DNA of 12,623 bases from Undibacterium sp. (GTDB lineage Bacteria; Pseudomonadota; Gammaproteobacteria; Burkholderiales; Burkholderiaceae_D): contig JAIELM010000352.1 of NCBI GenBank assembly GCA_019752975.1, positions 1 to 12,623 of the forward strand. Reading direction: 5' to 3'. This document shows positions 6,861 through 12,623 of this stretch, in pieces; the first letter of the stretch is position 1, and each line of letters opens with the position of its first letter. Below the pieces are notes generated by a model. It saw only the letters and a list, made by a program, of their open reading frames with translations, made no database searches and was not told the origin of the DNA. Both the position numbers and the translations under genes were made by a program.

Positions 6861-9188
6861 ATGACAGAATCTAATGAAGTTTATCAACGTAAGCGCAGTG
6901 CTGTAGTTAGCGCACCTTTGCCGAATCGTCTTGTGGTGTTGTTGAGTGAGGCGAGGTGGTTGTTGCTGGCGATGACCTGTGTTTTTCTTGTGCTTATTTT
7001 TAGCACTTATTCCAAGCTTGATCCCGGTTGGTCGCGTGCGGTGGAAGTGACGCGCCTACATAATTTGGGTGGACGTGCTGGTGCTTATTTTGCGGATTTA
7101 TCGTTCTTTGTGTTTGGGTTTTCTGCTTGGTGGTTTTGCGTCGCGTTGCTGCGTTTGGTGTTGTTGGAATACCGCAGAATTAGTCGTGCCAAACATGGTG
7201 TGGCACCTACACAGGCGCCGCATGTTTGGGAAAAAATATTAGGTGTGATTGGTTTTGTGCTGATCTTATTCGGTAGCATGGGGATAGAATCGCTGCGCCT
7301 ACATTCGATTCAATTTAAACTGCCGGATGCGCATGGTGGCATTTTGGGACACTTGATAGGGACGATGAGCAATAACGCGTTTGGTTTCACGGGCGCGACA
7401 CTGTTATTGTTGCTGGTGATCGCAGTAGGCTTGAGTCTGTACTTTCATCTTTCGTGGTGGCAGATAGCGGAAAATGTGGGCATGGTCATAGAAAATTGTT
7501 TTGAATTTATACGCAAAAAATATAGCGATCATGAAGATAGGCAAGTGGGCGTTACTGCTACGGTCAAACGCGATACCAGCGTAGTACAAGGACGCGCGAA
7601 GATAGTCGAAGCACCTGCGATACGAATCGAGCCGCAAGTGCTCACCGTAGTGAAATCGGAGCGGATAGAAAAAGAACGTCAAGTCTCGCTGTTTAACGAT
7701 ATGCCCGATACCAATTTGCCACCCTTGTCTTTGCTAGATGTAGCACCGATTTCACAAGAGACGGTGAGTATTGAGACGCTAGAATTTACCAGCCGCTTAA
7801 TTGAGAAAAAACTCTCGGATTTTGGTGTCGATGCCAAGGTCATCGCAGCCTATCCTGGACCGGTGATTACACGCTATGAGATAGAACCGGCGACCGGAGT
7901 GAAGGGCAGTCAAATCGTTGGATTGGCGCGGGATTTAGCGCGTTCGTTTGCTCTTACCTCGATACGCGTGGTGGAAACCATACCCGGCAAAAATTATATG
8001 GGTTTGGAGTTACCCAATCCCAAACGACAAATTGTCCGCTTGACCGAGATTTTGAGTTCCAAAGTCTATAACGATAGCAACTCAAGTTTAACGATCGCGT
8101 TGGGTAAAGATATTGCGGGTCATCCTATTGTGGCAGACTTGGCTAAGATGCCGCATCTCTTGATCGCTGGTACCACAGGCTCAGGTAAATCGGTTGGTAT
8201 CAATGCCACGATTTTGTCTTTGCTGTATAAGTCCGATCCTAATGATGTGCGCATGATCTTGATAGATCCTAAGATGCTTGAGATGTCGGTATATGAAGGT
8301 ATTCCACATCTGCTCGCTCCGGTGGTGACCGATATGAATCAAGCTGGGCATGCCTTAAATTGGGCGGTCAATGAGATGGAACGCCGCTATAAGCTTATGT
8401 CCAAATTGGGTGTGCGTAACCTGGCTGGCTACAATATGAAAATTGCAGAAGCGGCTAAACGTGAAGAGCATATTCCTAATCCATTTAGCTTAACCCCTGA
8501 CGCACCAGAACCCTTAGAGAAATTGCCCACCATCGTGATTATTATCGATGAGTTGGCTGATTTAATGATGGTGGTTGGTAAGAAAGTGGAAGAATTGATC
8601 GCTAGGATCGCACAAAAAGCACGGGCGGCCGGTTTGCATTTAATCTTGGCGACTCAACGCCCTTCAGTGGATGTGATTACCGGTTTGATTAAGGCCAATA
8701 TTCCAACGCGTATGGCTTTTCAGGTGAGTAGTAAAATCGATTCACGGACAATCTTAGATCAAATGGGCGCAGAGTCTTTGCTTGGTATGGGGGACATGCT
8801 CTACATGCCTCCAGGTACCGGGATGCCGGTACGTGTGCACGGTGCTTTTGTTTCGGACGAAGAAGTGCATCGTGTGGTGAAATATTTGAAAGAACAAGGC
8901 GAGCCTAACTATATCGAGGGTATTTTGGAAGGCGGCGTGTTAGAAGCCGGTGGTGATGGTATGCCGTCTGGTGAAGCGAAGGGCGAATCGGATGAATTGT
9001 ATGATCAAGCGGTCGCGATCGTCTTAAAGAATCGCCGTGCTTCTATCTCCTTGGTGCAGCGTCATCTGCGCATAGGCTACAATCGTGCTGCACGCTTGTT
9101 GGAGCAAATGGAAGCGAGCGGTGTGGTCTCATCTATGCAGAGCAGTGGTAATCGTGAGATCTTGGTGCCCGTTGGACAGGCAGAGTGA
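6861..9188 (+). CDS. ftsK: DNA translocase FtsK
   Basis: A 775-residue membrane-anchored DNA motor that pumps the chromosome terminus through the closing septum and activates XerCD recombination at dif. Four hydrophobic segments lie near residues 32-52, 75-102, 126-143 and 176-197. A short charged linker runs to about 295, followed by the translocase alpha/beta domains. Walker A GTTGSGKS is at 437-444, and the Walker B block IIIDELAD has its acidic residues at 563-564. [23 protein letters not shown] follows as expected. The C-terminal gamma winged-helix domain, which reads polar DNA signals and contacts XerD, is at about 711-773. The linker is much shorter than in E. coli FtsK (1329 residues). 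The ATG lacks a strong ribosome site; an 11-bp duplication precedes it. lolA follows after 56 bases, suggesting an operon. Confidence 0.97.
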   Translation: MTESNEVYQRKRSAVVSAPLPNRLVVLLSEARWLLLAMTCVFLVLIFSTYSKLDPGWSRAVEVTRLHNLGGRAGAYFADLSFFVFGFSAWWFCVALLRLVLLEYRRISRAKHGVAPTQAPHVWEKILGVIGFVLILFGSMGIESLRLHSIQFKLPDAHGGILGHLIGTMSNNAFGFTGATLLLLLVIAVGLSLYFHLSWWQIAENVGMVIENCFEFIRKKYSDHEDRQVGVTATVKRDTSVVQGRAKIVEAPAIRIEPQVLTVVKSERIEKERQVSLFNDMPDTNLPPLSLLDVAPISQETVSIETLEFTSRLIEKKLSDFGVDAKVIAAYPGPVITRYEIEPATGVKGSQIVGLARDLARSFALTSIRVVETIPGKNYMGLELPNPKRQIVRLTEILSSKVYNDSNSSLTIALGKDIAGHPIVADLAKMPHLLIAGTTGSGKSVGINATILSLLYKSDPNDVRMILIDPKMLEMSVYEGIPHLLAPVVTDMNQAGHALNWAVNEMERRYKLMSKLGVRNLAGYNMKIAEAAKREEHIPNPFSLTPDAPEPLEKLPTIVIIIDELADLMMVVGKKVEELIARIAQKARAAGLHLILATQRPSVDVITGLIKANIPTRMAFQVSSKIDSRTILDQMGAESLLGMGDMLYMPPGTGMPVRVHGAFVSDEEVHRVVKYLKEQGEPNYIEGILEGGVLEAGGDGMPSGEAKGESDELYDQAVAIVLKNRRASISLVQRHLRIGYNRAARLLEQMEASGVVSSMQSSGNREILVPVGQAE

Positions 9189-9244
9189 GTTATAGGTAGT
9201 TAGGCGTGCCCTATTTTATTGGAATTATTTTGAAAAATCCTGTT

Positions 9245-9871
9245 ATGAAATCCCTAGCATTTTCCCTTTTTGTGGCCTTGAGTTTTTACGTCAGCGCGGT
9301 GCAGGCTTCGGCCATAGAACAATTTAAGACCTTCGTCGCCAATGCCAGAACTGCTAAAGGCGATTTCACCCAGCAGCAAGTGAAAATTGTGAATGGTGTG
9401 GTGAAGTTGGGTAAAACTTCTTCTGGTCAATTTAAATTTGCTCGGCCGGGTAAATTTATTTGGACTTACAGCAAACCTTATGAACAAGTGCTACAAGCCG
9501 ATGGCGATAAATTGTATATGTACGATAAAGATCTCAATCAAGTCACGATCAAAGCATTGGGCACAGCGTTGGCATCTAGCCCAGCGGCGATACTTTTTGG
9601 TAGTGTCGACTTAGAGAAGAATTTTGTGCTGAAAGATGGGCAATTGAAGCAGGGCGTAGAGTGGTTAGAAGCCATTCCTAAGGCTAAAGACAGCCAGTTT
9701 GAGACCATCAGGATAGGCATGAAAGACGGGCTTCCAGTGGGAATGGAATTGAAGGATAGTTTTGGGCAAATATCCACTCTGAGCATGATTAATTTTGAGA
9801 AAAATCCTAGCTTTGGTGCAGATCAATTCAAGTTTGTTGTGCCGCAGGGGGCTGACGTTTTCCGCCAATAG
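9245..9871 (+). CDS. lolA: Outer-membrane lipoprotein carrier protein LolA
   Basis: A 208-residue periplasmic chaperone that accepts lipoproteins from the LolCDE transporter and carries them to LolB at the outer membrane. Residues 1-22 are a Sec signal peptide (Lys2, hydrophobic core, cleavage near VQA-SA). The mature protein has the LolA pattern: KGDFTQ near 38-43, GQFKFARPGKFIW near 61-73 with the conserved RPG at 67-69, and LYMYDKDLNQVT near 90-101. The C-terminal beta-strand segment ends FKFVVPQGADVF. Length matches E. coli LolA (about 203). The frame is open from a GTG at 9206, but the ATG at 9245 puts the signal peptide at the N-terminus, so it was preferred. Neither start has a strong ribosome site. 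It probably shares a transcript with ftsK. Confidence 0.94.
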   Translation: MKSLAFSLFVALSFYVSAVQASAIEQFKTFVANARTAKGDFTQQQVKIVNGVVKLGKTSSGQFKFARPGKFIWTYSKPYEQVLQADGDKLYMYDKDLNQVTIKALGTALASSPAAILFGSVDLEKNFVLKDGQLKQGVEWLEAIPKAKDSQFETIRIGMKDGLPVGMELKDSFGQISTLSMINFEKNPSFGADQFKFVVPQGADVFRQ

Positions 9872-9894
9872 AAGTATCCTTATAAGCTTCTTGT

Positions 9895-9962
9895 GGAGCG
9901 CAGAGGGTTTCTCCGATTTTCTCTGCGTTGTAGCGCCTTAGCGCCTCGGCGTTGAGGGGTTT
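9895..9962 (-). repeat. Dispersed palindromic repeat, copy 3 (half element)
   Basis: This matches, in reverse orientation, the left half and inner right arm of copy 2 at 2785-2850. The last 19 bases (9944-9962) are identical to 1-19. It contains its own perfect 7-bp stem, CGCAGAG (9899-9905) and CTCTGCG (9921-9927). The second outer arm and the 8-bp tandem units of copy 2 are missing. It fills much of the 184-bp lolA-rarA spacer, so it may affect read-through from lolA to rarA. Confidence 0.8.
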
Positions 9963-10055
9963 GCGTTGTTTATCTCAAATTATCCCTTTCTCTATCTCCT
10001 CAAAGTATGTGGGAAAGACGGCTTAGCTTAGAAACGGCCTGTACAGTGACCAATC

Positions 10056-11357
10056 ATGTTTAATATACCCTCTCCCAAACCACCGTTAGCTGAGCGCCTA
10101 CGTCCTACCACTTTGGATGAGGTGATAGGGCAGCAGCATCTCTTGAGTAGCGGTAAAGCCTTGCGCGTAGCTTTTGAGTCAGGTGAGCCGCATTCTATGA
10201 TTTTGTGGGGGCCGCCGGGTGTGGGTAAGACCACCTTGGCGCGCTTGATGGCGCAGGGTTTTCAAGCTGAATTTATCGCTATTTCTGCCGTGCTCTCGGG
10301 AGTGAAAGAGATACGTGAGGCGGTAGAGCGTGCCCAACTTATTCTTACTACGGCACAAAGGCGCACCATACTTTTTGTCGATGAAGTGCATCGTTTCAAT
10401 AAAAATCAGCAAGACGCTTTTTTGCCGCATGTGGAAAGTGGTTTGTTGACCTTTATCGGCGCAACCACGGAAAACCCTTCTTTTGAGGTCAATAGCGCCT
10501 TGCTGTCTCGGGCGCAAGTGTATGTCCTGAAATCACTGACTCAAGCTGATTTACATTTGATGCTAGATCGTGCTTGTCTATCCGAATTAGATGCGTTGCG
10601 AATGTCTGATGAGGCTAAGGATATTTTGGTCGCGAGCGCCGACGGCGATGGGCGTAAGCTTCTCAATAATCTTGAGATCATCGCAAGAGCAGCGACCGCC
10701 AAGTCTGTGCAAGAAGTTGATGCAGCATTTTTAGCTGAGTGCTTAGGCGATAGCCTCAGGCGTTTTGATAAAGGTGGTGATGCCTTTTACGATCAGATTT
10801 CGGCTTTGCATAAATCTGTGCGTGGTTCTAACCCCGATGCTTCTCTGTACTGGCTGGTACGTATGTTGGATGGTGGCGCGGATCCACGTTATTTGGCTAG
10901 ACGCATTATTCGTATGGCGAGTGAGGATATCGGTTTGGCCGATCCACGCGCCTTGCGCATTAGCCTAGATGCGGCGGAAGTATATGAAAGATTGGGTTCT
11001 CCAGAAGGAGAATTGGCGTTGGCTGAAGCGGTGGTGTATTTGGCTTGCGCCGCTAAATCTAATGCGATTTATAGCGCCTATAATCAAGTTCGCGCCTTTA
11101 TCGCTAAAGACCAAAGCCGTGGCGTCCCAGAACATTTGCGCAATGCACCGACCAAGTTGATGAAGGAATTGGGTTACGGAAAATTGTATCGCTACGCGCA
11201 CGATGAACCACATGCCTATGCGGCAGGCGAAACTTATATGCCTGAGGGGCTGGCTGAGATTAATTGGTACCAGCCAGTGCCACGCGGACTAGAAATTAAG
11301 ATCGCGGAGAAGCTCAGTTATTTGCGTCAGTTGGACAAGGAAAATCGAGAAAAATAA
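10056..11357 (+). CDS. rarA: Replication-associated recombination protein A (RarA/MgsA), AAA+ ATPase
   Basis: A 433-residue cytoplasmic AAA+ ATPase of the RarA/Mgs1/WRNIP1 family, related to clamp-loader subunits, that acts at stalled replication forks. The N-terminus [20 protein letters not shown] is the family signature. Walker A GPPGVGKT is at residues 52-59 and Walker [16 protein letters not shown] has its acidic pair at 109-110. Sensor 1 follows in [12 protein letters not shown], then LLSRAQV. The C-terminal tetramerisation region carries [19 protein letters not shown] and the typical [10 protein letters not shown]. The length is close to E. coli RarA (447). The ATG has no clear Shine-Dalgarno but fits the family start. 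Its position after ftsK-lolA is a conserved neighbourhood. The next gene converges on it with a 30-bp gap instead of being serS. Confidence 0.96.
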   Translation: MFNIPSPKPPLAERLRPTTLDEVIGQQHLLSSGKALRVAFESGEPHSMILWGPPGVGKTTLARLMAQGFQAEFIAISAVLSGVKEIREAVERAQLILTTAQRRTILFVDEVHRFNKNQQDAFLPHVESGLLTFIGATTENPSFEVNSALLSRAQVYVLKSLTQADLHLMLDRACLSELDALRMSDEAKDILVASADGDGRKLLNNLEIIARAATAKSVQEVDAAFLAECLGDSLRRFDKGGDAFYDQISALHKSVRGSNPDASLYWLVRMLDGGADPRYLARRIIRMASEDIGLADPRALRISLDAAEVYERLGSPEGELALAEAVVYLACAAKSNAIYSAYNQVRAFIAKDQSRGVPEHLRNAPTKLMKELGYGKLYRYAHDEPHAYAAGETYMPEGLAEINWYQPVPRGLEIKIAEKLSYLRQLDKENREK

Positions 11358-11387
11358 GTCCTCCAAGGAAGCTAGATTATGACTGCA

Positions 11388-12275
11388 TCACTGCGGATAA
11401 AACCATAATTCTGTGCGGTTCATAGGCATAGATTTTTCATTTAAGAGTGGGTTTTGCAAGTGGATAATATGGCGCTGTTTAATCTTCAATTTTTCTATGA
11501 AAGCGCGATGGTGCTTTTGGAAAAGTTTTTCAAATTGCCCATTGGCGATTATTTTTTCTAAGCCGATTCGGAGATCCTCGGCCATTTGTGGTTGGTGAGG
11601 TGATACAAAAAAATAACATGCGGTGATGTAATGCAAAACAATATGTTGATCTACTTCCAGCCCATATTCGCTATGTGCCTCTAGGTCGGGCAAAATTTCA
11701 AAAATCGAGCGTGGGAAATAATCAAACCGATTCACTGCGAGCATAGCAAATAGAGAATCGTATGCGTTGGAGGTATAGACCGGAAGTTGATTCGCCTTCA
11801 TGATCTGCACATCCGGCCAATCATGGCCTTGCCCAGCCGAAAATTTTTGTAGCTGCTCTATGCTGTTGATGCCTGCAAAGGCTAGGCGATTTTTGGCCGT
11901 GATGAGTGGCACCCGCCAACCCAATAAACCTTTGTCAATAGGAATGCGAATTGGGATCAGCATTCTCTCTCTCTCGTCGGTGGTCATGGTCCAGGTTAGA
12001 TTGACTGTGCCGTTAATCCTAGTCATTTCGTAAATGGCGCGACCCTGTTGGGTTTTGGCTTTGGTCGGCGATAAAGTATAAGTGCGAGGGGAGTTTTGGA
12101 CGGCTAAATGCAGTAGTTCTTGAATATAGGCTTCATTGGGATCGGTCTTGGCATCATTGCGTGGATAGTGAATTTCTGTGGTTTGTCCAGCTTTGACGAT
12201 TGAGTAATTCCCACCTAAACAAATTAGGACAGAGAAAATAAGACAAAAGTACTGTCGAATAGTCTTGCTTGACAT
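11388..12275 (-). CDS. Periplasmic solute-binding-protein-like protein (transporter substrate-binding domain)
   Basis: A 295-residue secreted protein of the type II periplasmic-binding fold, diverged from amino-acid-binding proteins of ABC transporters. Residues 1-29 look like a signal peptide (Lys and Arg, then CLIFSVLICLGG, cleavage near VKA-G). Residues about 34-265 hold the binding domain; segments such as KGLLGWRVPL, a GxG-W block (148-153) and AMLAVNRFDYFPRS (177-190) recur in this orphan subfamily. No permease or ATPase is adjacent, so a sensory or accessory role is as likely as transport. The ligand is unknown. The frame is open to a TTG at 12329, but the ATG at 12275 has AAGGA 7 bases upstream and a signal peptide, and the longer start would overlap the likely -35 hexamer. 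It occupies the place where serS often lies. Confidence 0.8.
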   Translation of the reverse strand: MSSKTIRQYFCLIFSVLICLGGNYSIVKAGQTTEIHYPRNDAKTDPNEAYIQELLHLAVQNSPRTYTLSPTKAKTQQGRAIYEMTRINGTVNLTWTMTTDERERMLIPIRIPIDKGLLGWRVPLITAKNRLAFAGINSIEQLQKFSAGQGHDWPDVQIMKANQLPVYTSNAYDSLFAMLAVNRFDYFPRSIFEILPDLEAHSEYGLEVDQHIVLHYITACYFFVSPHQPQMAEDLRIGLEKIIANGQFEKLFQKHHRAFIEKLKIKQRHIIHLQNPLLNEKSMPMNRTELWFYPQ

Positions 12276-12301
12276 GGGGTTTTCCTTAAGCGGCAAAATG
12301 A

Positions 12302-12329
12302 AGTATAGCTTGAAATTGCCGCAACGCAA
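12302..12329 (-). promoter_or_regulatory. Candidate promoter of the solute-binding-protein gene
   Basis: On the minus strand, TTGCGT (12324-12329) and TATACT (12302-12307, 5/6 match) are 16 bases apart. The start would be near 12295, giving a leader of about 20 bases that contains the AAGGA ribosome site. Its position supports the ATG at 12275. Confidence 0.5.
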
Positions 12330-12359
12330 AACTTTCTCCTTTGGCGGTTAAACCTAGAA

Positions 12360-12379
12360 CGCCCATTTACGCCCATTTA
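12360..12379 (+). repeat. 10-bp tandem duplication (CGCCCATTTA twice)
   Basis: CGCCCATTTA at 12360-12369 is followed directly by an identical copy at 12370-12379. It lies 17 bases left of the 13-bp inverted repeat. A second 10-bp duplication lies on the other side at 12491-12510. Confidence 0.75.
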
Positions 12380-12396
12380 GATTCGCAATGATGATG

Positions 12397-12485
12397 GGTA
12401 CACTTTCGAGGTGATTTTATTGCTAATTTAATATCAATAGCGAGCTATTGACAAGGAAAAGCAAAAAAATGGTCGAAAGTGTACC
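12397..12485. repeat. 89-bp segment bounded by a perfect 13-bp inverted repeat
   Basis: GGTACACTTTCGA (12397-12409) and TCGAAAGTGTACC (12473-12485) are exact reverse complements. The 63-bp interior contains a further palindrome, CAATAGC-GA-GCTATTG (12435-12450). The layout resembles a small MITE or a pair of protein-binding sites. No clear target-site duplication flanks the arms, so a mobile nature is unproven. Confidence 0.55.
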
Positions 12486-12490
12486 GTCGG

Positions 12491-12510
12491 TGTGTCTATT
12501 TGTGTCTATT
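12491..12510 (+). repeat. 10-bp tandem duplication (TGTGTCTATT twice)
   Basis: TGTGTCTATT at 12491-12500 is followed directly by an identical copy at 12501-12510, 5 bases right of the 13-bp inverted repeat. It mirrors in position, but not in sequence, the duplication at 12360-12379. Confidence 0.75.
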
Positions 12511-12545
12511 GGAACTTTGGGTTAAACCGAGATTTTCCATTAGGC

Positions 12546-12563
12546 GCACCTTCGGTGCTTTTT
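12546..12563 (+). terminator. Possible intrinsic terminator, plus strand
   Basis: GCACC (12546-12550), loop TTC, GGTGC (12554-12558), then five T residues. The stem is short but perfect and the T-run is correctly placed. No plus-strand gene lies upstream within 1 kb, so it would end either rarA read-through antisense to the solute-binding-protein gene or an unrecognised small transcript. No good promoter for such a transcript was found. Confidence 0.35.
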
Positions 12564-12623
12564 GAGTGCTGACGGCGATTTTGCAGTCATTTTCGTGCGA
12601 TTTTATTTTGCCATAGCTCGCTA

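Larger units (their letters stand above)
12339..12532 (+). repeat. Imperfect direct repeat pair, period about 175 bp
   Basis: CTTTGGCGGTTAAACCTAGA (12339-12358) recurs as CTTTGGGTTAAACCGAGA (12515-12532), differing by a 2-base deletion and one substitution. The palindromes TAGCGAGCTA (12438) and TAGCTCGCTA (12614) repeat with almost the same period, 176 bp. GATTTTATT recurs at 12413 and 12599, 186 bp apart. Together they suggest an old, diverged tandem duplication whose second copy is cut by the window end. Confidence 0.5.
12276..12623. other. 348-bp gene-free end of window, repeat-rich
   Basis: Apart from the promoter at 12302-12329, this stretch has no convincing ORF. It holds a perfect 13-bp inverted repeat (12397-12409 and 12473-12485), imperfect direct repeats about 175 bp apart (12339-12358 and 12515-12532), two 10-bp tandem duplications (12360-12379 and 12491-12510), TAGC-NN-GCTA palindromes at 12438 and 12614, and a terminator-like hairpin at 12546-12563. 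It may be the edge of a non-coding or mobile element continuing to the right. Confidence 0.6.

Noticed and set aside
9206..9244. Longer lolA start (GTG at 9206)
   Set aside because: It would place 13 extra residues before a good signal peptide that starts at the ATG at 9245.
12276..12329. Longer start of the solute-binding-protein gene (TTG at 12329)
   Set aside because: It would overlap the likely -35 hexamer and bury the AAGGA ribosome site inside the coding region; the ATG at 12275 is better.
12448..12476. Plus-strand promoter from the perfect TTGACA at 12448-12453
   Set aside because: The position 17 bases downstream reads GGTCGA, and no acceptable -10 exists at 15-19 bases spacing.
12346..12532. 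Integron attC sites, because GTTAAAC fits the GTTRRRY core
   Set aside because: No matching RYYYAAC partner or attC-like folding was found between the copies, and there is no integrase or cassette ORF.

Overview
The window looks like a piece of a betaproteobacterial chromosome, probably from the Oxalobacteraceae and Undibacterium-like. This is an inference from the moderate G+C, the protein style and the gene order; no rRNA or other direct marker is present. The right half holds a conserved housekeeping block: an Smr-domain protein and trxB on the minus strand, then ftsK, lolA and rarA on the plus strand. In many Proteobacteria serS follows rarA. Here a minus-strand periplasmic solute-binding protein gene follows instead, and serS is not seen before the window ends.

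Layout. 1-287: intergenic, starting with an edge-truncated copy of a dispersed palindromic repeat. 288-2522 (-): TonB-dependent outer-membrane receptor. 2523-2982: intergenic, with a large palindromic repeat that probably also ends transcription of the next gene. 2983-3744 (-): short-chain dehydrogenase/reductase. It is divergent from 3865-4743 (+), a LysR-type regulator, with overlapping promoter candidates and a perfect T-N11-A dyad between them. 4754-5398 (-): Smr-domain protein, tail to tail with the regulator. 5399-5635: spacer with two related palindromes. 5636-6583 (-): trxB. 6861-9188 (+): ftsK. 9245-9871 (+): lolA. 9872-10055: spacer with a half copy of the dispersed repeat. 10056-11357 (+): rarA. 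11388-12275 (-): solute-binding-protein-like gene. 12276-12623: gene-free, dense in direct and inverted repeats.

How the genes relate. TrxB keeps cytoplasmic thioredoxin reduced. FtsK couples division to chromosome segregation. LolA carries lipoproteins across the periplasm. RarA acts at stalled replication forks. The Smr protein is probably a nuclease of the SmrA/SmrB type. The SDR and LysR genes form a self-contained regulated pair. The TonB-dependent receptor and the solute-binding protein are envelope or nutrient-sensing functions with no transport partners in the window.

I found no complete mobile element, CRISPR array, tRNA or rRNA, and no clearly new multi-gene system. The least explained sequence is non-coding: the three-copy dispersed palindrome, the paired palindromes between trxB and the Smr gene, and the repeat-rich stretch at 12339-12623.
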